Below are positions 24,970-34,267 of a stretch of 64,000 nucleotides of DNA, piece after piece. Position numbers and translations under genes: made by a program. Below the pieces are notes generated by a model that did not search any database, was not told where the DNA came from, and was given only the letters and a program-made list of their open reading frames with translations. Source of the DNA: Dicaeum eximium (lineage: Eukaryota; Chordata; Aves; Passeriformes; Dicaeidae); the NCBI GenBank assembly GCA_013396995.1, contig VWZP01006004.1, positions 1,327,304 through 1,391,303 on the forward strand, read 5' to 3'. Positions within the stretch are counted from its first letter, which is position 1; each line of letters begins with the position of its first letter.

Positions 24970-27062
24970 ACACCTAAAAAGTCAGTAAAGATTCTTCCCA
25001 GATTCTGAAATTAGCTTTTATTTAAGAAAATGTTTTCCAGGCTTGTCTCAAACATCTCCTAGCTTCCACAGGAGCTTCACAGGTTTGGAGAAGACGAGAC
25101 TGCTATGCTGGTCTTTCCATGAATTTTCTGCCTTTATGCATGGAGATGTGAAAATCTTGCTGGTATTGCCAGACAAGTCTTCAGGCCTGGGAAGTTTTGA
25201 GGGACATTCTTAAACACAAGTTCAATAGATTTTAGTAAAAATATCCAGTCTTATACAAATTAGATTTGAACATGTAAAACTGAGGCAATGTGTTCATTAA
25301 AGCAAATTTCAGAGCTGTTGCAGTTTTCATATTTTAATATACTTACCTTTATTCTGAGCTTGGACTCCTCTGGCAGACGGATCCATGCACCCACAGAGCT
25401 CTGTAAAAGTTCTGCCACTTGAATTTCACAGCTTTACTTTCCATTTAAAAGAAGATGCCAAAATTCAGATTCAGCCTTTAAGCCGAATTCCTGCCTGAGC
25501 TGGTGAACTGAATGTGTAGGTCTGTAGATCTGCAATTCATGACCTCATTGTCTAAATGTATTCTCTAATTTAAAACACAAACTTCACCATGTCACAATCT
25601 ACACTGATAGAAAATGATGAGTGGTTTTTTAGTTAATTACCTGTCAACTCTCTTGAAAGGGAAACAGAGGATCCATGTTTAAAGTATATTAAATGATTTG
25701 GTCACCTCTGTTAATTGGGTCCCTCAGCTGGAAAATCTTTCATCCTCTGGTGCAAACTCCCTTCTAAACAGAGCCATCTGCACCATTCATTTTGTTGACA
25801 AGAGGAAAGGGCTCATCTTTCATGATGACTTGCTGCTGTGGTAGCCATTTTCAGCAGGACACTCCCATTTTTCTTGAGACTTTTTTTTCTATCTTTAGCA
25901 GCGCAGCCAAGGCCCAGGACCATTTACCTCTCTGAGCTGTTTTCCTTCTTGGTAGGAGGACATCAGTAATCGACCAAGCCTGGAATTTTTTATCTCCCAC
26001 CTTGCTGAGTCCTTGGTTACTAAATGGAGAGTTATGAAAAATGTCCACCTACTGACACCACACAATTCACCACGCTCCTCGTGCCAGTCCCTTTCCATGG
26101 GAAAGAGAGGGAGAAGCTGTGAGATCACAGAAGTGGAAACACTGTGACAGTGTGAAATAAGTGGTTTTCGGAACTGCTGTAGCCACTCCTATTAGAACAC
26201 ATTCCCTGCTGCAGAAGCCCATGTAGTCAGTAAAACCATTTCATTTTCCCATATCGCGATAATGGAGTATTCCCAGGGGACTGAACTGGTGTCTTTGAGA
26301 TCAGAGACACATGCTTGCACAAGCTGAAGTAATGTACAAGTAAGCTGTTCCATTTGTGGCTGTTCACAGCTCATTTTTAAGTCACTAGAAAGAGGAAGGG
26401 GTGAAGGGATCACACAGGACTTGGCACCATCCTTTCTACCTTTTCTATCCTTTCTTTCGACTTCCAGTCTCTACCCTGTGACTGAATTCATCCTCCCTTT
26501 GCTTTTGGACCCTCTCTGATAACATTCTTTAAACAATTCCCTAGGCTGACTCAGACCCTTTTCCTACCTGTAGCCCAATCTCTGATGTATTTCTCTCGTT
26601 TTTCAATTCTGCAAGAGATTCAGGTTGAAATCTACTCAAGATTGCTCTGACTTAATGGCTGCAATTCCAGCTTTTCCCTCAGCATTTCCATGGTCCTGGA
26701 ACTGGAACCACTTTTTGGTGCACATCAAGATTAAGTTAGTCTTCCAGGATAAATTCAGAATACTGAAATCAACCTGGTCTCTCTGAGAAATCATTAATAT
26801 TGCTCTGACAAGGAGACAATATATAACTGTCAAAACAGATATTTAAATAGATGGTAAATAAAATACTGGGGAATACACATTGAAAAATGAGTTGTCAAGG
26901 CTTTTAGAAAGACAAATCTGACTTGGGGAAATGAGGAAAACAAGAGGTGACTGGTTGAAAGGGTCATGGCAGATCTGTGCAAAGAATGGGGGAAATGTTG
27001 GAGGCTTAGCCTTTCACCCAGCAGACCTTCTTGCTGTTTCACTTCTTCCCTAAGTTTCTTCC
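24970..27062. other. Non-coding stretch, nothing recognised
   Basis: Open frames of at most about 78 codons, without family signal. No repeat was recognised before the CR1 at 27.06 kb. Confidence 0.5.
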
Positions 27063-27565
27063 ATCATAGAATCAAATAGAATCAGTAAGGTTGAAAAAAA
27101 CCATCTAAAATTATCAAGTCCAAGCATTAAGGCAGCACCACCATGTTCACCAATAAGCCATGTCCCCAGATGCCACAGGCACTTGCCTTTGGCAAGTGGG
27201 CTTTCACTTCCAGGGGCAGTGATTCTACCACTTCCTTGGCAGCCTGCTCCAAAGCCTGACCACTCTTTCAGTGAAGAATTCTTTCCTAATATCCATCCTA
27301 AATGTTCCCTGGTGCAACTTTAGGCTTTTTCATCTGGTAATATCACTTGTTACTTGAGAGAAACTACTAACCCCCACCTGGCTACTCCTTCCTTTTATGG
27401 AATTGTAGAGAGTGATAAGGTCACCCTTGAGCCTCCTTTACTCCTAAACAATCCTAGGCTAAACAACCCTAGCTCATCCACCTGCTCCTCGTCAGACTTG
27501 TGCTCCAGGCCCTTCACACACATGTTCAGTGCATGCATGTACCTCTCTGACCTGGATAAGACAGC
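27063..27565 (-). mobile_element. CR1 LINE, 5'-truncated 3' fragment
   Basis: Minus-strand CR1, 3' end at the low coordinate: 'CATAGAATCAAATAGAATCA', 'GTAAGGTTGAAAAAAACCAT', then 'GCAGTGATTCTACCACTTCC', 'TTGGCAGCCTGCTCCA', 'AAGAATTCTTTCCTAATATC', 'GATAAGGTCACCCTTGAGCC' and 'GACTTGTGCTCCAGGCCCTT'. These fall in the order expected of the complement of a bird CR1 3' UTR and terminal coding part. The first ~110 bp past the tail also hold 'CACCATGTTCACCAATAAGC', matching the part of CR1 that normally reads about sums of lost residues. Length is about 500 bp with moderate divergence. Frames at 27354-27671 and 27395-27637 come from the element. Confidence 0.9.
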
Positions 27566-27990
27566 ACTGGAACCAGAGAAATGGCTGCAGAGATGCTCCA
27601 TTCCAGCCCTGCTTCTGCAGCTGGAGGCAATCAGCATTCAGGGGAGCCACGTCTGCTTCTGCCAAACCTGACCCTGTTTAATTTACACAGCTACGAAGAT
27701 CTAATGAGACATTTCAGAAAGTCACTAGTACCATGGGGTATTGCTGTTGTCACAAGGCATTTTGATTTGCTAAGATGAAATTGGAGTGCAGATTAGTGTC
27801 CTGTGCACCCCGTTAACATCTGAATGGGATAAGAGGGACGGGTTCAGGTAGTCACCAGGGACTCCTGTCCTGGCCCTGACTCTGCTGTCCAAAGTAATTG
27901 CTACAGACAGGCTGGAAACCCAAGAGCATGTTTGCAGTTCTCTAATAAACTACTTTGAGTTTGAAACAATGGTTAAAATAAATCCAAGTT
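27566..27990. other. Non-coding stretch, nothing recognised
   Basis: Unique-looking sequence downstream of the CR1 5' truncation point. No supportable feature. Confidence 0.5.
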
Positions 27991-28015
27991 AAAAAAAAAA
28001 ACACAAAACAAAACC
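27991..28015. repeat. A/C-rich low-complexity tract
   Basis: Eleven A's followed by CACAAAACAAAACC. It is low-complexity DNA of the same type as 24642-24684. Confidence 0.8.
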
Positions 28016-28234
28016 AGCAGTGACATTGGATAAACGTTGAGTTTTGGTACTTAACTGAGGTGATTTCTCCTCTTTATCGTGGACTGTCTATTTTTCTTGG
28101 GTTTTTTTGCGTTCTCAGCTAATTTCCCATTCTGTCTCCCATTATGCCATCTCCCATGGATAACAGAGCATTCACCTTTATTTTCTATAGCATAACTCAG
28201 ATTTTTGTCCTCTTGTGGGCAAAAAACCCTGAAA

Positions 28235-28320
28235 GATTTTTCCTTCTTCCTTTGGTGAAAGAAGATTTTTCCTTCTTTCCCTTGGTGAAAGAAGTTTTGG
28301 TGAACTTCTTTCACCAAAAG
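28235..28320. repeat. Imperfect 29-30 bp tandem duplication ending in a hairpin
   Basis: Copy 1 (28235-28263) and copy 2 (28264-28293) share GATTTTTCCTTCTT and TTGGTGAAAGAA, differing near the middle. A third partial copy follows directly as an inverted repeat: TTTTGGTGAA (28295-28304) pairs perfectly with TTCACCAAAA (28310-28319) around a 5-base CTTCT loop. The right arm CTTCTTTCACCAA (28305-28317) also pairs with TTGGTGAAAGAAG (28282-28294) of copy 2 and nearly with copy 1. Slippage with template switching during replication is a likely origin. Confidence 0.9.
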
Positions 28321-28578
28321 CTATGGAAGAAGAGTGAGAAATTGGCTTCCATAACTCAGGCATGTGTTGGGGGAGTGGTGGCAACTCAGGATTAGATTCA
28401 GCCAAGAAGTTCAGTCTGATTCTAGTCTCTTTCCTCTACAAGCTGCCTTTTTGGAAGCAGTCTCATTTCATCAGATACCCAAAAATTTCGCACATGAAAC
28501 TCAATTATTGTGCCGCATAATATGTAATATTAAGAAATATTCAGGAAAGTAAATGTAACAAATACCTTTAATGTGCAG

Positions 28579-28604
28579 TCATGTGTCATGTGTCATGTCA
28601 TGTG
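28579..28604. repeat. Short TCATGTG tandem repeat
   Basis: TCATGTG at 28579-28585, 28586-28592 and 28598-28604, with a 5-bp partial unit TCATG at 28593-28597. Confidence 0.85.
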
Positions 28605-29225
28605 GAGGATGTCATGACAGCCAAGCCAAGCACCCAGGTGCCAAAGACCTCATGGCAGAGGGCTCCAGAGACAGCTGTGTTTGTGGAAGGTGCCCTCAAA
28701 CAGTGTATTCAGCCTGCAACAACAAAACATCCGTCTTTTTTCCCAGAAACCTTCCAAAAGTGTAGAGTGGCTGGCAGCAGAAATGCTGGACCAGAGAAGG
28801 ATCAGTGCCTCTGTGAAGGTGTGATCTGAGGGCCCATTTGAGGCTGTGGTGCTCAGGACAGACCTGGCAAAGCAGAGTTGTGCAGTGTCCCTGCCACGAG
28901 TGCAGAGTGCTGCCTCGCATGCTGCAGCTCCAGGTCTCGGGACTTGCTGGGAATGAGACCACCTCCAGATGGGATGCCAAGACAGACAGGGATCTGTTAG
29001 GAGTGGTGCATTACAGCTGCTGAGCATGGTGAGATGGAGCTCACACTCTCGTCCCATTGACAGAAGCCATCATCACACAGCAAACTTTCCAACCCATGTT
29101 ATGCACTGCAAACACACGTAAGTGTGTGATGCGTGATATAAATGACAGAAAACTGTTGAATTTTGGTTTTGGTTTTTTTTTATCCTAGTATAGAGAAGTG
29201 TTAGGAAAGAGGGAGTGATGCCCAT
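28605..29225. other. GC-richer non-coding block, nothing recognised
   Basis: More GC-rich than its surroundings, with overlapping open frames on both strands (135 codons at 28650-29057 minus and several shorter). The products are rich in C, S, H and W and show no family signal, as expected of chance frames in GC-richer DNA. Confidence 0.45.
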
Positions 29226-29229
29226 AAAA

Positions 29230-29640
29230 TGAAAATTCTGAACAGAATTTTATTTATTTCAGTTGGAACAATTTGCCTTCTGTCCGCACGCTTCACCAAA
29301 TTTGAACAGCCAAAATAAGACAGCATATAGAAGATCTGTTATAGAGAGCAAATCTTTACATAAATGTATCATATAAGTTTTTTTACAAAACAAAAATATA
29401 CTTCTCCTTTTGGAATGATCTTTTCAGTTTCAGAACACGCTCTTACATAGAACATTCATTCTTGCGTCTGGTAGAAATCAACAAAATAATAAATAAACCA
29501 TCATTATTTTGAAAAAATGTCTTAGTTATTTTGTGTGAAAAAAGCGGAGAAAAATCTAGGGAATTTTGCTGTCTTGGGTTTCTAACTTTCAACATCATTC
29601 TGAAATAAAGACCTTACATTTCCTTTTTTTGAAAGAGGCT
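29230..29640 (-). other. Candidate 3' end of a minus-strand transcript or conserved element
   Basis: Read on the minus strand, this AT-rich block ends with two overlapping poly-A signals, complement of TTTATT at 29249-29254 and 29253-29258. U-rich sequence and further short A/T words of 3'-UTR character lie upstream of them. It holds several CpGs (in GTCCGCACGC at about 29283-29292, TTGCGTCTGG near 29463 and AGCGGAG near 29544), uncommon in such AT-rich DNA. No coding exon could be recognised upstream (30-31 kb, minus). It may instead be a conserved enhancer or neutral DNA. Confidence 0.2.
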
Positions 29641-31884
29641 GTTACTTCTGTAAAGAGCATGACCTCTGTATTTTTCTGTATAAGGTAAGACATATGGGGC
29701 ACCATAGAATTTAGCTAAAGTCTGTTTTCCTGCCACAGACACACACTGGGAATACACACTGGTATTTCTTTTATCCTAGTGGGTGCTTCCTATGGTCTGC
29801 TATGCCAAGACATTTCCCTGACCAATGCCTGATGAGATGATTTAAATGGATTAGAAATTATCATTTCACCAAATTTCTTGCCATCTTAGTTATGCTTACT
29901 GTCACACTGCTGGCCCCGTCAAAGAGAGAGCAATCTGGAAGTTGAGATTTAGGGAGATGCATTGTGCAGTTTCTGGTTTAATTAGGACATTAAGATTTTT
30001 TTTTTTTTTAAGAGGTTTAAGCACAAGGCATTTGAAAGCATAATTCAGCGTGCACACTGGCTAGCCTTGCACTTCTCTTGTTCTGAGGTAAAACAGATTG
30101 GGAAGGAGGAGACAGCTGTGAGAACATCCTGTAGAGTCCAACAGAGCCAGTCCCTAATTTACACTGGGGCCTCAGAGATGAATTAATTAGACTTTTCTAG
30201 CATGATATTGGCAATAACCTCCCAGACCCATGCTGGGCACACACGCTCTGTTTGACGTGGAGCTGGCACTGAGGAGCAGGAGATATTGATTTGATGGCTC
30301 AGGGAGATTATCTGTAGTCTCCTGAGAGTGAAGGGAGATAGGGGAGAGTTGGCTGTAATGAGCTGCTCTGTTGGGAGTGCTGAAGTGCCCTCTGTGCCTT
30401 TGGGACCATCCTATACCAGCTGCTTTCATAGCCCTGTAAAACAAGTGATGAAGTTGTGGCTTTCTCCATCTTTAGAGTACAGGTCACAGTGGATCCTGTG
30501 CAAAACTGGCAGAAGCTATTTCCCTTTATCTGACTAAGGAAAAAAAAAAATAAAACCAGGAAAAAAATCTGTATGTTCACATGTTCACATGCCTGTTTGT
30601 GTGGATGTACGAGAAATAACATGATTTTTAAGTGGTTGTAAAAATCGACTATGTTTTTATTTTCTACCAAAATATAAAAGCACAATTGTACTTCTTTTGG
30701 TATGAACATTTGTCATTTTCATGGTAATCAAAATTTCATTTCTGACAATGTGAAGAGAAGAAAAGAAGGTAAAAGTCTAGCTTTCCTTTTACAGTCTTTG
30801 TGCATTTCTTAGAAGCAAGAGGGAGTTTGCTTAATAGAACCCTTTTTTCTCCCAATAATTGTTTGATCTGGAAGGGTAACCTAAAAGATAATGCAAAAAG
30901 CACCTACTCCATCAATAGTAAGGAATGCAAAAGTAATATCTTCTCCTTAGAAGTTAGCACTGATTCATTATGAACTTTAAAAATTTCCTCTGAATTTTTT
31001 GTCTCCACCATTTTCTGAGTAAGTCCAAAACCTAAAAGATTTGTGCTGAAATGCTGTGTAGCTTCTATGTTTGATAGAATACAAAGAAACTGGATCTAAT
31101 TTTATTATGAAGGAAGAGTACAATTGATACACTGGTGACATCTTAAATCATTAATGACTTTCTGATTTTACATTTTCTTTTCCCTCCTAATTTCCCACTG
31201 AAGTTCCAGTCAAATTAGAAAACCAATGTTTCAGGTTTGAACTAAGGAAAAAACCCCAACAATCAGCTAATGACAGTATTTGTTTCTTTTCAATTACTTT
31301 AGACTTCTGTGTTTCAAATCAGCAGGAGCACTTAGGTTTTCAGCCCCCTTCCCATTACTAGAATCAGACAAGTCTGCAGTGAAAATGCAGATTGGGCAGC
31401 AATTGATTTCTGCTAATGGTCATTCTACTAATGAACAATCTCTGATTTTATTCTACCTATTTATGTCAAGTTGAATCACCACTTCTCCTAATGCCCTTGG
31501 GAAAAGGCGTTTCTTCATCTTCCTCTTCTGAGAATTAATGCAGTTAATGACAAAACTGCTGCTACAGCACATGCATGATGCACTCATGTGCCATCTCTGC
31601 AGTTGGGTGGTTTCTGTTACAAATGCATGGTTCTGTCCAAGTTTCTGCTTATTTTTAAGCATGGCATAAAACTACTCAGCTTTCTTCCTAATGTTTATTC
31701 CCTGGCAGCTGCCGAGTTTTCATCAGCAGTTTTAATGCAGAAGATTAGCTAAAGCCAATGAGCTCAGTGATGGATAACAGAAGCAACTGGTTGTTCTGGC
31801 AAGTCCCTCCAAGTAGCTTTATTAGCAACTGTTGGGACTGCTGACTCCAATTTTTCTGCAGTAAAAGACTTTGTAAGCAGAGCT
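29641..31884. other. Non-coding stretch, nothing recognised
   Basis: Contains a T run at about 29997-30010 and an A run at 30540-30550. A 133-codon minus frame (30308-30709) contains a poly-F stretch from the A run and is not credible as a gene. Confidence 0.5.
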
Positions 31885-31916
31885 GGGTGGGTGGGTGGTG
31901 CTGTGACAGGGAAGGG
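31885..31916 (+). other. G-run cluster, possible G-quadruplex
   Basis: GGG at 31885-31887, 31889-31891, 31893-31895, then 31909-31911 and 31914-31916 on the plus strand. The first three have single-base loops and the fourth a longer loop. In this AT-rich window it is one of few places with four or more G-triplets this close. Confidence 0.4.
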
Positions 31917-31963
31917 TTAAAGGGGAAGGGACTGTGGCATTGGGAGCACTGAGTGCTGGCTGA

Positions 31964-32062
31964 TGGACTTCCAAGACCTTTGTGAATGTCAGCTACCGGG
32001 AGGATCACGTGGCCAATTTCAACCAGCTCGTGGGATTACCTGGGTATTTGGGGGATCGCTGA
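31964..32062 (+). other. CpG-bearing block with CACGTG and CCAAT and a 32-codon frame
   Basis: After TGA at 31961-31963 the plus strand stays open for 32 codons to TGA at 32060-32062. There are four CpGs (31997, 32008, 32029 and 32057) in about 60 bp, a perfect E-box CACGTG at 32006-32011 and CCAAT at 32013-32017. The frame has mixed, protein-like codons but no ATG in it, so it could only be an internal or terminal exon. The alternative is a short regulatory element whose CpGs have been retained. Confidence 0.15.
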
Positions 32063-32949
32063 GCTATCCAAGCATGATGTTATTGCTTGTCAGAGAGCAG
32101 CCAGCACAGAAACATGAAAGGAAAATAATATTTCCTCCTTAAGTCTTTTTCAGAAGTTGTGAATATTTATGTAAATCAGTAGTCACAAGAGTGGACCTCT
32201 CAGGAAGTAGTTTTGAGGCATCTGACACTTGAGTAGATGGGTGATTCTTTTGGTTAAAGTGATTACTATTGGAGCTCTAAGCACAGTTCTGTGAAGGTTT
32301 TGAGTCTAAATCGTCATAGTGTACAATCATTTCCACCAAAATACAGCACCTAGTATAGTTGGGAGGAAAAGAGTGCAGAAAAATGAGCATTCAGTAGATC
32401 TGGCTTCAGTTTTGCAAATATTTCTTACACCTGAAAAGTGCCCCAAGTATTTTTTATTATCCTTTTCCCTGTGAATGCAGACAGTAAACTTTCAGGGAAA
32501 GACAGTGTCTCTTTTCCAATATGTTTGTCAACAAAACATTTCTGAGTTTAATTTGGATTTACAGATGGTGCTGTACTGCAAAGGACTTTGAAATTTCTTC
32601 TGTTTTTTTTTTTTTTCTAATCCCATCCAGTTAAAAGACAGTGATCTTGGATGAAGACTTGGCCATCTGCATCACAAGATTAGGCTGCTGCTGAACACCT
32701 ACCTGAAAATATAAGGAGCTGCCCACTCAGAAACTTTCCTTTATTTCCTTTGTGCAGCCCATGAAGCCTTTCCCAGACACTATACAAGTAAATGTGCACT
32801 GCACTGATAGTACCAGGATTTCCCCCCTGCTGCTTAGCCTACTAAGGCAGTTATGCATGGAAGCAGCAGTTATTTGTTAAGATAATATCCTTTATCTTTA
32901 ACAAGAAAATTATCCCATTGATGAAGTCTGAGTATTAAATACCACCTGT
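32063..32949. other. Non-coding stretch, nothing recognised
   Basis: AT-rich sequence with a 14-base T run at about 32604-32617. No supportable feature. Confidence 0.5.
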
Positions 32950-33270
32950 TAAACAGAGCAGATTATTCATGGAAGCCCATTCATTATCGTCAAGGCTGCC
33001 AGTGTTTGTTTATGCATAAAGAAGCTCCAGCCTTTTTGGGTTTTATGTTTCTATACCCATTAAATTTTATTTTTTTAATAATCAAGATACAGCTGTTCCA
33101 AACAGCTCTCTCTCCTGGGTACTCTGAGGTTGTTTGTCTGTATTCCCACATACTCACACAAATACTTGCTCTGAATGATCTGTCATGAAAATGTGATTCT
33201 TATTTTGAGCTGCATTAATTGATGGGCTCCCTTATATGCAAATGTGTCAGGTTAATGAGGCAGGGTTTCA
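32950..33270. promoter_or_regulatory. Candidate conserved non-coding block
   Basis: Contains an octamer ATGCAAAT (33236-33243), a homeodomain-type ATTAATTGAT (33214-33223) and GTTAATGAG (33252-33260) close together, plus TTATGCATAA-like sequence at 33009-33018. This combination is common in developmental enhancers, but also arises by chance in AT-rich DNA. There is no independent evidence of conservation in the sequence alone. Confidence 0.15.
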
Positions 33271-33394
33271 AGGGATAGGAGTGTTAGAATCTTCGATAGG
33301 ATAAAGTGGTCAACAGACTGATTAGGTTACTGTGGTTAACTCACAGGATTTGGGAAAAAAAAATCTTTACCAAGGAAAGACATACATTCTGTAA

Positions 33395-33426
33395 TATTAT
33401 ACACTTGCAGTATTATACTCTTGCTT
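33395..33426. repeat. Imperfect 16-bp tandem repeat
   Basis: TATTATACACTTGCAG (33395-33410) is followed directly by TATTATACTCTTGCTT (33411-33426), with three differences. Confidence 0.85.
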
Positions 33427-34251
33427 GGGCAAATACAAGGTGATTGTTTTAAAAAAACCCAGACTAATATTAAAGACTCATAATAGAAGGTAATAAATTA
33501 TGCAAAAGATGTTTTATTTCTTTTGCTAACAGTTGCAGTCATGTTGAAAAGGATCTCATTCTTTAATTATGAACAAAATCCAAATCTATTAGTGTAAATC
33601 TCAAAGCCATTATCTTTTTGGCTGGTTTTCCTTTGGGTAAATCTCAGCATCTTGTTTTGAATACATTGTAATAGAATGTTTTATCAAAGGCCACATAATA
33701 GTGTTTAGATGTTCATTTGATTGACTAACATCTCTTTGTTTTGAGAGAAAGAACCTTCTTCATTAAGTAATCACAGACACATCTTAACAGGCCTCCTGAT
33801 GCCATTTTGTTGCTGTACTGTGCAGTGTCCAAAGAGAATTTTGGCCCAAACTTGATCCAAAATCTGCAGGAGGTGCTGCTGGCACGGCTAGGTCAATATT
33901 ATGGATCATCCATAACCACCTGGATTCTAATTTTCGGCTATCCTGGATGTCTCTAAAACCATTCAGATTTTGATTTGTCTCTGGAAAGTGAATATTTTAA
34001 AAGGAACAAGCTCATTTCCCGCCCAGATGTTCCACAAGGCTTCCAGAAGCATAAAGCTGACCAGCAGATTTCAGGCTAAGAGACTTGGGGCAAGCTACTA
34101 GCTGAGCAAAGCTTAAGGTCATGTAGAAGCCTGTAACATTTCCAGTAAAGAAAATACAGCAAATACTCTTTTCTTTGACTTGGACAGGCTTCTGCAATAC
34201 ACTGAGGCCCATTTGCAATAATAGAAATGGTCAGAGCTTGCCAAAATCTGG
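33427..34251. other. Non-coding stretch, nothing recognised
   Basis: AT-rich unique-looking sequence. No repeat or gene could be supported. Confidence 0.5.
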
Positions 34252-34267
34252 CAGCCTAATTAGGCTG
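34252..34267. promoter_or_regulatory. 16-bp perfect palindrome around TAATTA
   Basis: CAGCCTAATTAGGCTG is perfectly self-complementary and centred on TAATTA, the core of paired homeodomain sites. It could bind a homeodomain dimer. By itself it is only suggestive. Confidence 0.3.

Noticed and set aside
27354..27671. 105- and 80-codon frames
   Set aside because: Derived from the minus-strand CR1 at 27063-27565.
28579..28604. Possible CRISPR-like short repeat
   Set aside because: Units are 7 bp with no spacers; a simple tandem repeat in eukaryotic DNA.
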